Positions 17,370-23,765 of a DNA stretch of 64,000 nucleotides are shown one piece after another. The notes beneath the pieces were generated by a model. That model was not told the origin of the DNA and did not search any database. It worked only from the letters and a program-made list of their open reading frames with translations. The translations under genes and the position numbers were made by a program. Every line of letters begins with the position of its first letter. The stretch's first letter is position 1. This DNA comes from Fructobacillus parabroussonetiae (lineage in GTDB: Bacteria > Bacillota > Bacilli > Lactobacillales > Lactobacillaceae): contig NZ_JAAMFL010000007.1 in the NCBI RefSeq assembly GCF_018437265.1, positions 62,001-126,000 of the forward strand, written 5' to 3'.

Positions 17370-18095
17370 TCATAAATCCCATGACATCTTTTGAATTATT
17401 TTTGACACCAACAATGAATGGTTTTCTTCAATAGACTTAATTTCCCTATTTTTAATTTGTTTTAAACTCTGACTATTTTTCTCAATATGGCCAAAAAATA
17501 CAAAGCAAAAACTATTCAAGATATTTTTTTTAGAAAGAATTTCTGATTCTAATTGTTTACTTAGAATCTTATAAAATGTTTGAACATACAATAGTTTTTC
17601 AATGTATTCTTCTTTAAGTTCAATTTCGGTAAAACCACCAACTTCATCCTCGAGGTATTCAATGTTTTTCCAACATTGTTCCAACGTGAACATCGAAATT
17701 GACAAATCAGTAAAGGATTCTAAAATTGACTTACTAATTAAATTCGATGAAATAATAATTCTATACTTTAATTCATTTTTATTTTCTTCAAAAATTGTGA
17801 AAATATCTTTTAAATCCTTATAAGAAATAGTTTTTCTTAAATCTGTTTTACAAGCTGGATCAATATGATAAGGATATGCACCTTCATACTCAATACGATC
17901 GAGTAGTTCTTCCGATTTAGATTCTATAGTCAACATTCTGAAAACTAATAAGTAAATACTATTTAAATCATCAAGCGCAATATCAATACCACTTTTTTTT
18001 GATATTTTTATGTTACCAAACAATCCAAAAATCGCTGCAATAATAGTAACAATAGGAATTAATTTAGATAAATCATTTAAAATAAATTTTAGCAT
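17370..18095 (-). CDS. Unknown membrane-anchored protein
   Basis: I do not recognise this 241-residue protein. One hydrophobic helix lies at about 12-30 (LIPIVTIIAAIFGLFGNI). The rest is charged and rich in Lys, Glu, Ile and Leu, with long predicted helical stretches (about 60-80, 95-170, 175-235) and a short hydrophobic patch near 200 (NSFCFVFFGHI). The topology suggests one anchor and a cytoplasmic helical domain. The gene is strongly AT-rich and sits at the border to GC-richer mgtE, 20 bases downstream of it. It may be the first gene of the accessory region, read through from mgtE because no terminator separates them. Confidence 0.6.
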   Translation of the reverse strand: MLKFILNDLSKLIPIVTIIAAIFGLFGNIKISKKSGIDIALDDLNSIYLLVFRMLTIESKSEELLDRIEYEGAYPYHIDPACKTDLRKTISYKDLKDIFTIFEENKNELKYRIIISSNLISKSILESFTDLSISMFTLEQCWKNIEYLEDEVGGFTEIELKEEYIEKLLYVQTFYKILSKQLESEILSKKNILNSFCFVFFGHIEKNSQSLKQIKNREIKSIEENHSLLVSKIIQKMSWDL

Positions 18096-18115
18096 ACTTC
18101 GATTTTAATTCCTCT

Positions 18116-19483
18116 CTACTTCCCCACAAAGCCACTCAACATGGCTGTGGCGATGCTGAAGTAGATCAGGATGGAGGCCCAGTCACAGACCGTAGCGACC
18201 AGGGGACCGTTGATGACGGCTGGGTCGATGTTGAGACGGTTTAGGAGGGCTGGGACAAGGTGGGCCAGTAGAGATGAGGCCAGAATTGACAAAGCCAGTG
18301 AGAGGCCAACTGCCAGGGCCAGGCCGTCGTTGCCTTGCCAGAGCATGGTGACGAGGGCGAGGACGGCACCACCAATAATGGAAAGAACTAGAGCTGAGAT
18401 GAACTCAGAGAAGAGGTTCTTCCAGCCGGATTGGTCGGAGCCGTTGCCGAAGTGGCGGATGGCTAGGGCCAAGGACTGGGTACCGGCGTTACCGGCCGTA
18501 CCGGCGATGATGGTGATGAAGGCGGCGAGGATTGGTGCTTGGCGGATGGTGTGCTCAAACATGCCAATCAAGGCCGTTGAAGCCAGTCCTAGGACCAACA
18601 GCGTCAGCAACCATGGAATTCGCTTAATGGCCGAATGCCAGGCAGAGTCGTCGGTGTCGGAGACGTCGACGGCGGCAAGGCCGGAATAGTCTTCGACCGC
18701 TTCTTCGTCGATGACGTCGACGATATCGTCAACCGTGATGATACCAAGCAGGTGCTTGTCGGCATCGATGACGGGAATGGAGAAGAAATTATAATCAGCC
18801 ACCACTTGGGCCACGTCCTGCTGGTCGCTATCGGCCGAAACGGAGATGACACGGGTGTTAGTGATGGAATCGATGGCCATGTCGTCCGGGTGGGTCAAGA
18901 GGTCACGCAATGAGACAACCCCAATCAGGTGGTTCTCGTCATCAATGACGTAGACGTAGATGATTGACTCAGCTTCTTCGGCCTGCTTTTTGACCTGGCG
19001 AAGGACGTCCTTGACTTTTTCGGAACGCTTCACGGCCAGGTACTCGGTAGCCATCAAGGACCCTGCGGTGTCGTCCTCGTACTTGATCAAACGCTTGATT
19101 TCTTTGACTTCGTCGGCGGGCATCAGGGCCAGGTAGTTGGCGACTTTTTTAGCGGGCATGGCCTGGAGTAGGTCAGCCTCGTTATCGGCAAACATGGCCA
19201 CCAGGATATCGGCCCCCTTCTGCTCTGGCATCTCCTCTAAGAGGCCAACGATTTCTTCGGGATCGATTTCCAAGTTGTCAAAAATCGTTGCCAAAGTCTC
19301 GTCGTCCATGACCCGCCAAGCCACTTCACGAATGTTTTCGGGCAGAGCCGCGTAGACCTGTCCCTTTTCAAAGTCGTGCAGGGCCGTGAAGCGGTTCATA
19401 AAGAGGTCGTCTTGACCGGTGGTAATCAGGTTTGCTAACTCATGAACAGTTTCTGCTAACTGTTGTTCATTATCAAGTGCCAT
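18116..19483 (-). CDS. mgtE: Magnesium transporter MgtE
   Basis: A 455-residue Mg2+ channel of the inner membrane. In order it has the acidic helical N domain (about 1-130), two CBS domains (about 135-260) that sense Mg2+, and five membrane helices (about 285-452). The pore helix motif CDWASILIYFSIA near the end carries the conserved pore Asp. The start at 19483 has AAAGGAAG nine bases upstream. It follows rluA by 52 bases in the same direction, so it may be the last gene of the relQ-nadK-rluA-mgtE unit. Base composition changes abruptly from this gene to the AT-rich genes downstream. Confidence 0.96.
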   Translation of the reverse strand: MALDNEQQLAETVHELANLITTGQDDLFMNRFTALHDFEKGQVYAALPENIREVAWRVMDDETLATIFDNLEIDPEEIVGLLEEMPEQKGADILVAMFADNEADLLQAMPAKKVANYLALMPADEVKEIKRLIKYEDDTAGSLMATEYLAVKRSEKVKDVLRQVKKQAEEAESIIYVYVIDDENHLIGVVSLRDLLTHPDDMAIDSITNTRVISVSADSDQQDVAQVVADYNFFSIPVIDADKHLLGIITVDDIVDVIDEEAVEDYSGLAAVDVSDTDDSAWHSAIKRIPWLLTLLVLGLASTALIGMFEHTIRQAPILAAFITIIAGTAGNAGTQSLALAIRHFGNGSDQSGWKNLFSEFISALVLSIIGGAVLALVTMLWQGNDGLALAVGLSLALSILASSLLAHLVPALLNRLNIDPAVINGPLVATVCDWASILIYFSIATAMLSGFVGK

Positions 19484-19535
19484 TCTTGCTGTCTTCCTTT
19501 CGAGGGGCTTTGCCCGCTCTAATCCGTCTAAATGC

Positions 19536-20444
19536 TTAATTTTCTTCGATATCTTTTAGGGCCGCGAGGTCCTCTGGCAGATCCGTTTGCAGGTGCCGTG
19601 TCATTTCTGCAAAGGGGTCGTAAAAGGCCATTTGGTAGGCGTGTAAGGCCTGGCGCTTTAAGCCATACCAGAGTGGTCCGCCGTAGAGATCATCGCCCAC
19701 CAGCGGAAAGCCAATGTGCTTGAAGTGGACGCGAATCTGATGAGTCCGGCCGGTGTGCAGCTGGACTTTGACACGGGTCATGGGGTGTTCGGGGTCCTGC
19801 TCGTAGCGCTTTTCGACCCAGTATTCGGTCTTCGATGCCTTTCCGTCTTCAGTGACCGTCCGCTTGATGAAGTCCCCTTCGAGGCGGCCAATTGGCGCCT
19901 CGATGATACCATGGTCGTCTGGCAGAATGCCGGAAACATAGGCCGTATAGAACTTTTCAACCGAATGGTCCTGGAGTTGCTGGTCCAAAACGGCGTGGGC
20001 AAAGCGGTGCTTGGCCAACAGAACCAGACCGGACGTGTCACGATCCAAGCGGGTCACGACGTGGGGCACCAAGTCCTCGGCTTCCTCGTCAATCAGATGA
20101 CCCTTCACCTGGTTGACCAGGGTGTGCAAGCGGTCGGCATGGCCGGGCACCGTCGTCACCCCGTAGGGCTTGTCAACGGCCAAGAAGTGCTCGTCTTCGT
20201 AAATCACCTTAATTGGTGAAAAGTCCGGCACAACCAGGTCGTTCCCCTGCTCAACCGGCATGATAATTGTGGCCACATCCCCCTTCTTCAGATAGTCGGA
20301 GGTGTAGACCTGCTTGTCGTTCACTAAAATAGCGCCACCGTTATGCTTCATCTGTGAAAACATGCGGTGGGAAACGCCATGGCTTTGGAGGAAGGAACGA
20401 ACCTTGCGGTTCTCATCCCCTTCATACGTCCAAGAAAATTTCAT
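19536..20444 (-). CDS. RluA-family pseudouridine synthase
   Basis: This 302-residue enzyme isomerises uridine to pseudouridine in RNA. A short S4-like region lies at about 14-45 and the catalytic domain carries TRLDRDTSGL with catalytic Asp134, followed by HTGRTHQIRVH near 220. It corresponds to YjbO/RluD-type proteins, which are encoded after nadK in Bacillus and relatives, so the synteny agrees. The target base (23S rRNA or other) cannot be read from sequence. Upstream is a 261-base gap with a diverged 100-bp tandem repeat, unusually long for this operon. Confidence 0.92.
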   Translation of the reverse strand: MKFSWTYEGDENRKVRSFLQSHGVSHRMFSQMKHNGGAILVNDKQVYTSDYLKKGDVATIIMPVEQGNDLVVPDFSPIKVIYEDEHFLAVDKPYGVTTVPGHADRLHTLVNQVKGHLIDEEAEDLVPHVVTRLDRDTSGLVLLAKHRFAHAVLDQQLQDHSVEKFYTAYVSGILPDDHGIIEAPIGRLEGDFIKRTVTEDGKASKTEYWVEKRYEQDPEHPMTRVKVQLHTGRTHQIRVHFKHIGFPLVGDDLYGGPLWYGLKRQALHAYQMAFYDPFAEMTRHLQTDLPEDLAALKDIEEN

Positions 20445-20523
20445 AAGTAATCGTGATTTTCGCGGTGACCGCTTGGTCTTCGCGTCCTTTCGGGTGGGAG
20501 TTTGGTGGATATGTAGATGGGAC

Positions 20524-20706
20524 AGCGATTATGGCTGTCGAAAACGATTCATCATTCGCTTGAATTGTCGTTGGTCGAGTGAAGTCGACATGCTCGCCGT
20601 CGACCTTTTTGTTCAGTCAAAATAGCGATGGATTGTTTGCTACAACGACTCGTTTTAAACAAACTCGTCGTCGGTCGAGTGAAAGAAGTATTTCTCGCCT
20701 TCGACC
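20524..20706. repeat. Diverged tandem 100-bp repeat with hairpins after nadK
   Basis: Two related copies, 20524-20605 and 20624-20706, are offset by 100 bases (101 at the far end). Both begin AGCGAT and share GGTCGAGTGAA and a final TCGACC, so each can form a hairpin GGTCGA / TCGACC (20573-20605 and 20673-20706). The second copy reaches into the nadK stop codon. Together they fill most of the nadK-rluA gap 20445-20705. I see no other gene there. Confidence 0.7.
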
Positions 20707-21503
20707 TAATGGTCGATATCGGCGATAAATGCTTCTTGCACTCTATGCCAAAAGTCCAGATGCCGGTAGGAGGCAAAGTGAATCGATTGCTCGGCCACTT
20801 CAAAGGTCACGGACACAACGTCCTCGGCCAGAATTTCCAGCTGATCGCAAGTGATCAAAAAGGACTGGTGCTTTGGCTTGACCGTAATGCTCTGGCCCGT
20901 GGGCACAATCAGAGGTGAACCAAGAGTACGAAAGACCCGGTTATTGATTGAAGCAATTTCTGACATCTGGATGGCCTGAAGGGATGGGTGGAGAACGGCC
21001 CCACCGTTGGCCTTGTTATAGGCCGTCGAACCGGTTGGCGTGGCAATGGCAACACCGTCACCACGGAAGCCTTCGAAGTGGTGGTCACCCAAGTAAATGT
21101 CGGCCACCAGCGTTCCAACAGGCTGCTTAACCGTCGCCTCGTTTAAGGCTAGGTACTCCTCCGTTGTGCCATCGACCATCTTAGTCGTTAACTTCAACAG
21201 TGGATAAGAAACCCGTTCCCCGGAATCCTTGACCAAGGAAGCGACCAGCTCCTTGACTTCGTTCCCCAGCCAATCGGTGTAAAAGCCGAGGTGGCCGGTG
21301 TGCAGGCCGACAAAACGGAGGTCTTCCTTCAAACCGATGTACTCGTGGAAGGCCCCGAGCAAGGTGCCGTCTCCCCCGACCGTGATGACCAAATCCGGAT
21401 TGGCATCGTCTTGTTCAATGCCCTGGCGGTCCAATTCGGCTTTCAATTCTTTCACAATTTTCAGTGACCGTTCTTGGTCATTGTGATAGAGTGCGACTTT
21501 CAT
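20706..21503 (-). CDS. nadK: NAD kinase
   Basis: This 265-residue cytoplasmic enzyme phosphorylates NAD to NADP. The nucleotide motif GGDGTLL (43-49, with Asp45) and the second conserved region TPTGSTAYNKANGG are intact. It lies between relQ and the RluA-family gene, the same order as yjbM-yjbN-yjbO in Bacillus. The ATG at 21503 is preceded by AAAGAAGTTTT, a modest ribosome binding site. The reading frame ends in TAG, and the sequence after the stop is open for a further 16 codons, which I consider chance. Confidence 0.97.
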   Translation of the reverse strand: MKVALYHNDQERSLKIVKELKAELDRQGIEQDDANPDLVITVGGDGTLLGAFHEYIGLKEDLRFVGLHTGHLGFYTDWLGNEVKELVASLVKDSGERVSYPLLKLTTKMVDGTTEEYLALNEATVKQPVGTLVADIYLGDHHFEGFRGDGVAIATPTGSTAYNKANGGAVLHPSLQAIQMSEIASINNRVFRTLGSPLIVPTGQSITVKPKHQSFLITCDQLEILAEDVVSVTFEVAEQSIHFASYRHLDFWHRVQEAFIADIDH

Positions 21504-21519
21504 AAAACTTCTTTCTTTG

Positions 21520-21577
21520 GTGGAGTTCGAGTCTGGGCGGGTGCATCACCGAATGGTGCGCAATCCGGGAGTCGAAC
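21520..21577 (-). other. Intercistronic imperfect hairpin between relQ and nadK
   Basis: The 75-base gap folds on paper: GTTCGACTC near relQ can pair with GAGTTCGA near nadK, and an inner GCGCACC / GGTGATGC stem closes on ATTC. No T run follows, so it is not a terminator. It may influence mRNA processing or the nadK start. Confidence 0.4.
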
Positions 21578-21578
21578 C

Positions 21579-22151
21579 CTAATCCATTTCCTTTACTTCG
21601 GCCAGTTCCTGTTCTAAGGCAAAGGTCTGCTCGGAAATCTCGGCCAGCTTTTCGGCCACTTCCGGCTTGATTTCGCCGTGCTTGTAGTTCAGGTCGTGTT
21701 CAATGGTTGACCAGAAATTCATCGCCATCGTACGAATCTGAATTTCGGCCAGCACCTTGGTTTCACCGGAGTAGAGCGAAACCGGGTACTCGATGACCAT
21801 GTGGTAGGAACGGTAACCGGATGGCTTGGCGTTCATCACGTAATCGCGCTCTTCTAGGATGGTAAAGTCGGTCCGCTTACGCAGCAGCTCAACCACCTTG
21901 TAGATGTCATCGATGTACTTGGTCATGATGCGCAGGCCGGCAATGTCTTGCAAGTCCAAAGCCAGACGATCCTCGTGGAGGTGCCGGCGGACAATCTTCT
22001 CTTCAATGGAGGCCTGGGACTTAACCCGGCCCGTCACGGATTCAACCGGACGGGTGCCCGTTTTAACCTGACCAGTCGTCAAATAACCGAGCTTGACTTT
22101 CAGCTCGGCAACCGCCTGTTCGTATGGTTCAAAAAACGTTGTCCATTCCAT
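21579..22151 (-). CDS. relQ: Small alarmone synthetase (RelQ/YjbM family)
   Basis: This protein makes (p)ppGpp from GTP or GDP and ATP. It holds only the RelA/SpoT synthetase domain: LQDIAGLRIM, NAKPSGYRSYH and EIQIRTMAMNFWSTIEHDLNYKH region. There is no hydrolase, TGS or ACT domain. An ATG at 22193 is in frame, but the ATG at 22151 has AAGGAGG seven bases ahead and gives the normal 190-residue length, so I use it. It leads the relQ-nadK-rluA unit, linking the alarmone response with NADP supply. Promoter elements were not clear. The glcK terminator lies just upstream. Confidence 0.94.
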   Translation of the reverse strand: MEWTTFFEPYEQAVAELKVKLGYLTTGQVKTGTRPVESVTGRVKSQASIEEKIVRRHLHEDRLALDLQDIAGLRIMTKYIDDIYKVVELLRKRTDFTILEERDYVMNAKPSGYRSYHMVIEYPVSLYSGETKVLAEIQIRTMAMNFWSTIEHDLNYKHGEIKPEVAEKLAEISEQTFALEQELAEVKEMD

Positions 22152-22240
22152 GCTTGGACCTCCTTTTCCCGCAATGGCAAAATAACGCCACAATACCCTT
22201 TTATTTTACCATAACTTACCAGCTGCTTAGGCAGACAAAA

Positions 22241-22266
22241 AAGAGCAGCCAACTGGCTGCTCTTTG
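22241..22266 (-). terminator. Terminator of glcK
   Basis: A perfect nine-base stem AGAGCAGCC / GGCTGCTCT with loop AACT is followed on the minus strand by TTTTTT. It separates glcK from relQ. Confidence 0.9.
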
Positions 22267-22280
22267 ATTAATTATTCAAA

Positions 22281-23243
22281 TTACTTGTTCTTTGCCAATG
22301 AAGCGGCACCGATAACACCGGCGTCGTTTCCAAGTTCGGCCAACTTAACAGTCGTTGACGTGCGAACCGTTGGGAAGGCGAAGACTGACCAGTTCTTTTC
22401 TACGCGTTCGCGCAAGAATTCACCGGCTGCGGCAACCCCACCACCAATAACGATGGCTGATGGGTTCAGGATGTTTGAAATCGTAGCGGCTGCGTAGCCC
22501 AAGTAGTAGGCCAACTTGTCAACCGTTTCGTTAGCAAGGAAGTCACCTTCCTTAGCCAAGTCAAAGATGATCTTTGACGTTACTTCGTCTCCGTTATCAA
22601 TCATCTTCTTCAAACGTGATTCACCGACGTACTGTTCGGCAAAGTCCTGTGCCAAGTGCACAACACCCGTTGCTGAAGCATATTGTTCCAAGCAACCGTG
22701 GTTTCCACAAGTACACAAGTAGCCGTTTGGTTCCACGATAATGTGGCCAACTTCACCACCGGCACCGGCCACTCCGTGAATCAATTCGTGGTTGGCAACC
22801 AAGCCACCACCAACACCGGTTCCAAGAGTGATGAAGGAAACGTCGGCATCGTTGTTTCCGGCACCCTTCCAGGCTTCCCCGAGGGCGGCCACGTTGGCGT
22901 CGTTGTCAATCGTGAGTTCAAAGCCAGTTCCGGCTTGGATTGGTTCCTTGACGGCTTCTTCCTTAGCCCAACCAAGGTTGTAGGCACCCTTAACGGTTCC
23001 GTTAACACGGTCAACCGTTCCAGGCGTTCCCATTCCAATTCCGATCACACGTGAACGGTCCAATTGGTACAAGTCCAAGTGGTGGTTAATGGATTCAATG
23101 ATGTCAGGCACGATGTGCATACCATCGCCCAAAACGTTTGTTTGAATTGACCACTTTTGTTGCACTTCACCTTGGTCAGTCAAAATCGCAAACTTGATGG
23201 TCGTTCCACCAAGGTCAACACCAATTAATTTATCTTTTGTCAT
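22281..23243 (-). CDS. glcK: ROK-family glucokinase
   Basis: This cytoplasmic enzyme phosphorylates glucose with ATP. It shows the ROK phosphate motif VDLGGTTIKF at its start and the zinc site CTCGNHGCLEQY near 185. I use the ATG at 23243 (320 residues), which gives the usual N-terminus MTKDKLIGVDLGG. A TTG at 23270 in frame adds nine residues. Neither is at normal distance from the only strong Shine-Dalgarno, AGGAGG at 23287-23292: a perfect hairpin lies between it and the ATG. A cre-like site overlaps the likely -35, so carbon catabolite control is plausible. The gene follows yqgQ, as in Bacillus. Confidence 0.95.
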   Translation of the reverse strand: MTKDKLIGVDLGGTTIKFAILTDQGEVQQKWSIQTNVLGDGMHIVPDIIESINHHLDLYQLDRSRVIGIGMGTPGTVDRVNGTVKGAYNLGWAKEEAVKEPIQAGTGFELTIDNDANVAALGEAWKGAGNNDADVSFITLGTGVGGGLVANHELIHGVAGAGGEVGHIIVEPNGYLCTCGNHGCLEQYASATGVVHLAQDFAEQYVGESRLKKMIDNGDEVTSKIIFDLAKEGDFLANETVDKLAYYLGYAAATISNILNPSAIVIGGGVAAAGEFLRERVEKNWSVFAFPTVRTSTTVKLAELGNDAGVIGAASLAKNK

Positions 23244-23254
23244 GATGATTAATT

Positions 23255-23285
23255 GGTTCCCATTGGCCAAGGCAAAATGGGAACC
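23255..23285 (-). promoter_or_regulatory. Perfect leader hairpin between Shine-Dalgarno and start of glcK
   Basis: GGTTCCCATT and AATGGGAACC form a perfect ten-base stem with an 11-base loop. The AGGAGG box lies directly 5' of it and the ATG 11 bases 3' of it. With the stem folded, the gap between box and ATG shrinks from 43 to about 12 bases. Confidence 0.6.
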
Positions 23286-23312
23286 GCCTCCTATTTCATA
23301 AGTTACAAGTCT

Positions 23313-23342
23313 ATTTTAACAAAGGACATGAAAGTTTTGCAA
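23313..23342 (-). promoter_or_regulatory. Probable glcK promoter
   Basis: On the minus strand TTGCAA (23337-23342) and TAAAAT (23313-23318) are 18 bases apart, about 70 bases ahead of the glcK ATG. Confidence 0.5.
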
Positions 23343-23351
23343 GCGTTTACA
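23338..23351. promoter_or_regulatory. cre-like catabolite-response site at glcK
   Basis: TGCAAGCGTTTACA on the plus strand matches the CcpA-site consensus TGWAANCGNTNWCA with one mismatch (third base), and it is flanked by GTTTTG / CAAAAC. It overlaps the predicted -35 of glcK, where CcpA binding would repress. Confidence 0.55.
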
Positions 23352-23413
23352 AAACTTTTCTTTTGGGCATTGCTGAGCAATCAATGGTTCCAGCAAGGCC
23401 CTTTTAAAATCGC

Positions 23414-23662
23414 CTAATGACTAGCCGACTGTGCCGCATTCACATCGTAATGACTATTGTCACCGGTCCTCTCAACCTCTTGTCGGTGTTCCTTTGCCAA
23501 GATGACTTTCATCGTTTGATAGTCTTGATCCGACAGAACTTTGGCCTTGTAGAGATTGTCCACCTCAAGGGCGGCCACTTCGATATCCCAAAGTCGCTTA
23601 CCGACGTGAATGTAAATCTCGTACTTCTTCAAATACTGCAAAATATCGTAAAAATTCTTCAC
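23414..23662 (-). CDS. yqgQ: YqgQ family protein (DUF910)
   Basis: A small cytoplasmic protein of 82 residues. The conserved core is FYDILQYLKKYEIYIHVGKR followed by LEVDNLY, the pattern of YqgQ/DUF910, whose function is unknown. A longer frame to 23752 exists, but a GTG at 23662 is preceded by AAAGGAG at six bases and gives the normal family length, so I use it. It sits directly upstream of glcK as yqgQ does in Bacillus. The usual rhomboid protease gene upstream is not here; rexA is instead. The C-terminal 15 residues are longer than usual and polar. Confidence 0.85.
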   Translation of the reverse strand: MKNFYDILQYLKKYEIYIHVGKRLWDIEVAALEVDNLYKAKVLSDQDYQTMKVILAKEHRQEVERTGDNSHYDVNAAQSASH

Positions 23663-23765
23663 GACCGTCTCCTTTGCTTTCATCAGCGTCAAGGGTGCTT
23701 CGAACTTTTTAGCAATTATAGCCGCTGAACGCCTAAAGTGCAAGCAGCCCACCGGCCGCTTCCGC

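Noticed and set aside
8733-18095. Mobile element or prophage as carrier of the AT-rich region
   Set aside because: No transposase, integrase, terminal repeats or tRNA target was found; only composition suggests transfer.
18171-18689. Plus-strand open frame of 172 codons
   Set aside because: Antisense to mgtE membrane helices; Arg/Ala-rich shadow with no recognisable domain.
20655-20705. In-frame extension of nadK past its TAG stop (16 codons)
   Set aside because: The extension lies in a repeat element, shows no family similarity, and the normal protein length is reached at the TAG.
21520-21580. tRNA-like sequence GGGTTCGACTCCC...CACCA on the minus strand
   Set aside because: The T-stem pairs only partly, no matching 5' acceptor or anticodon arm lies upstream inside relQ, and the same bases are better explained by a long intercistronic hairpin.
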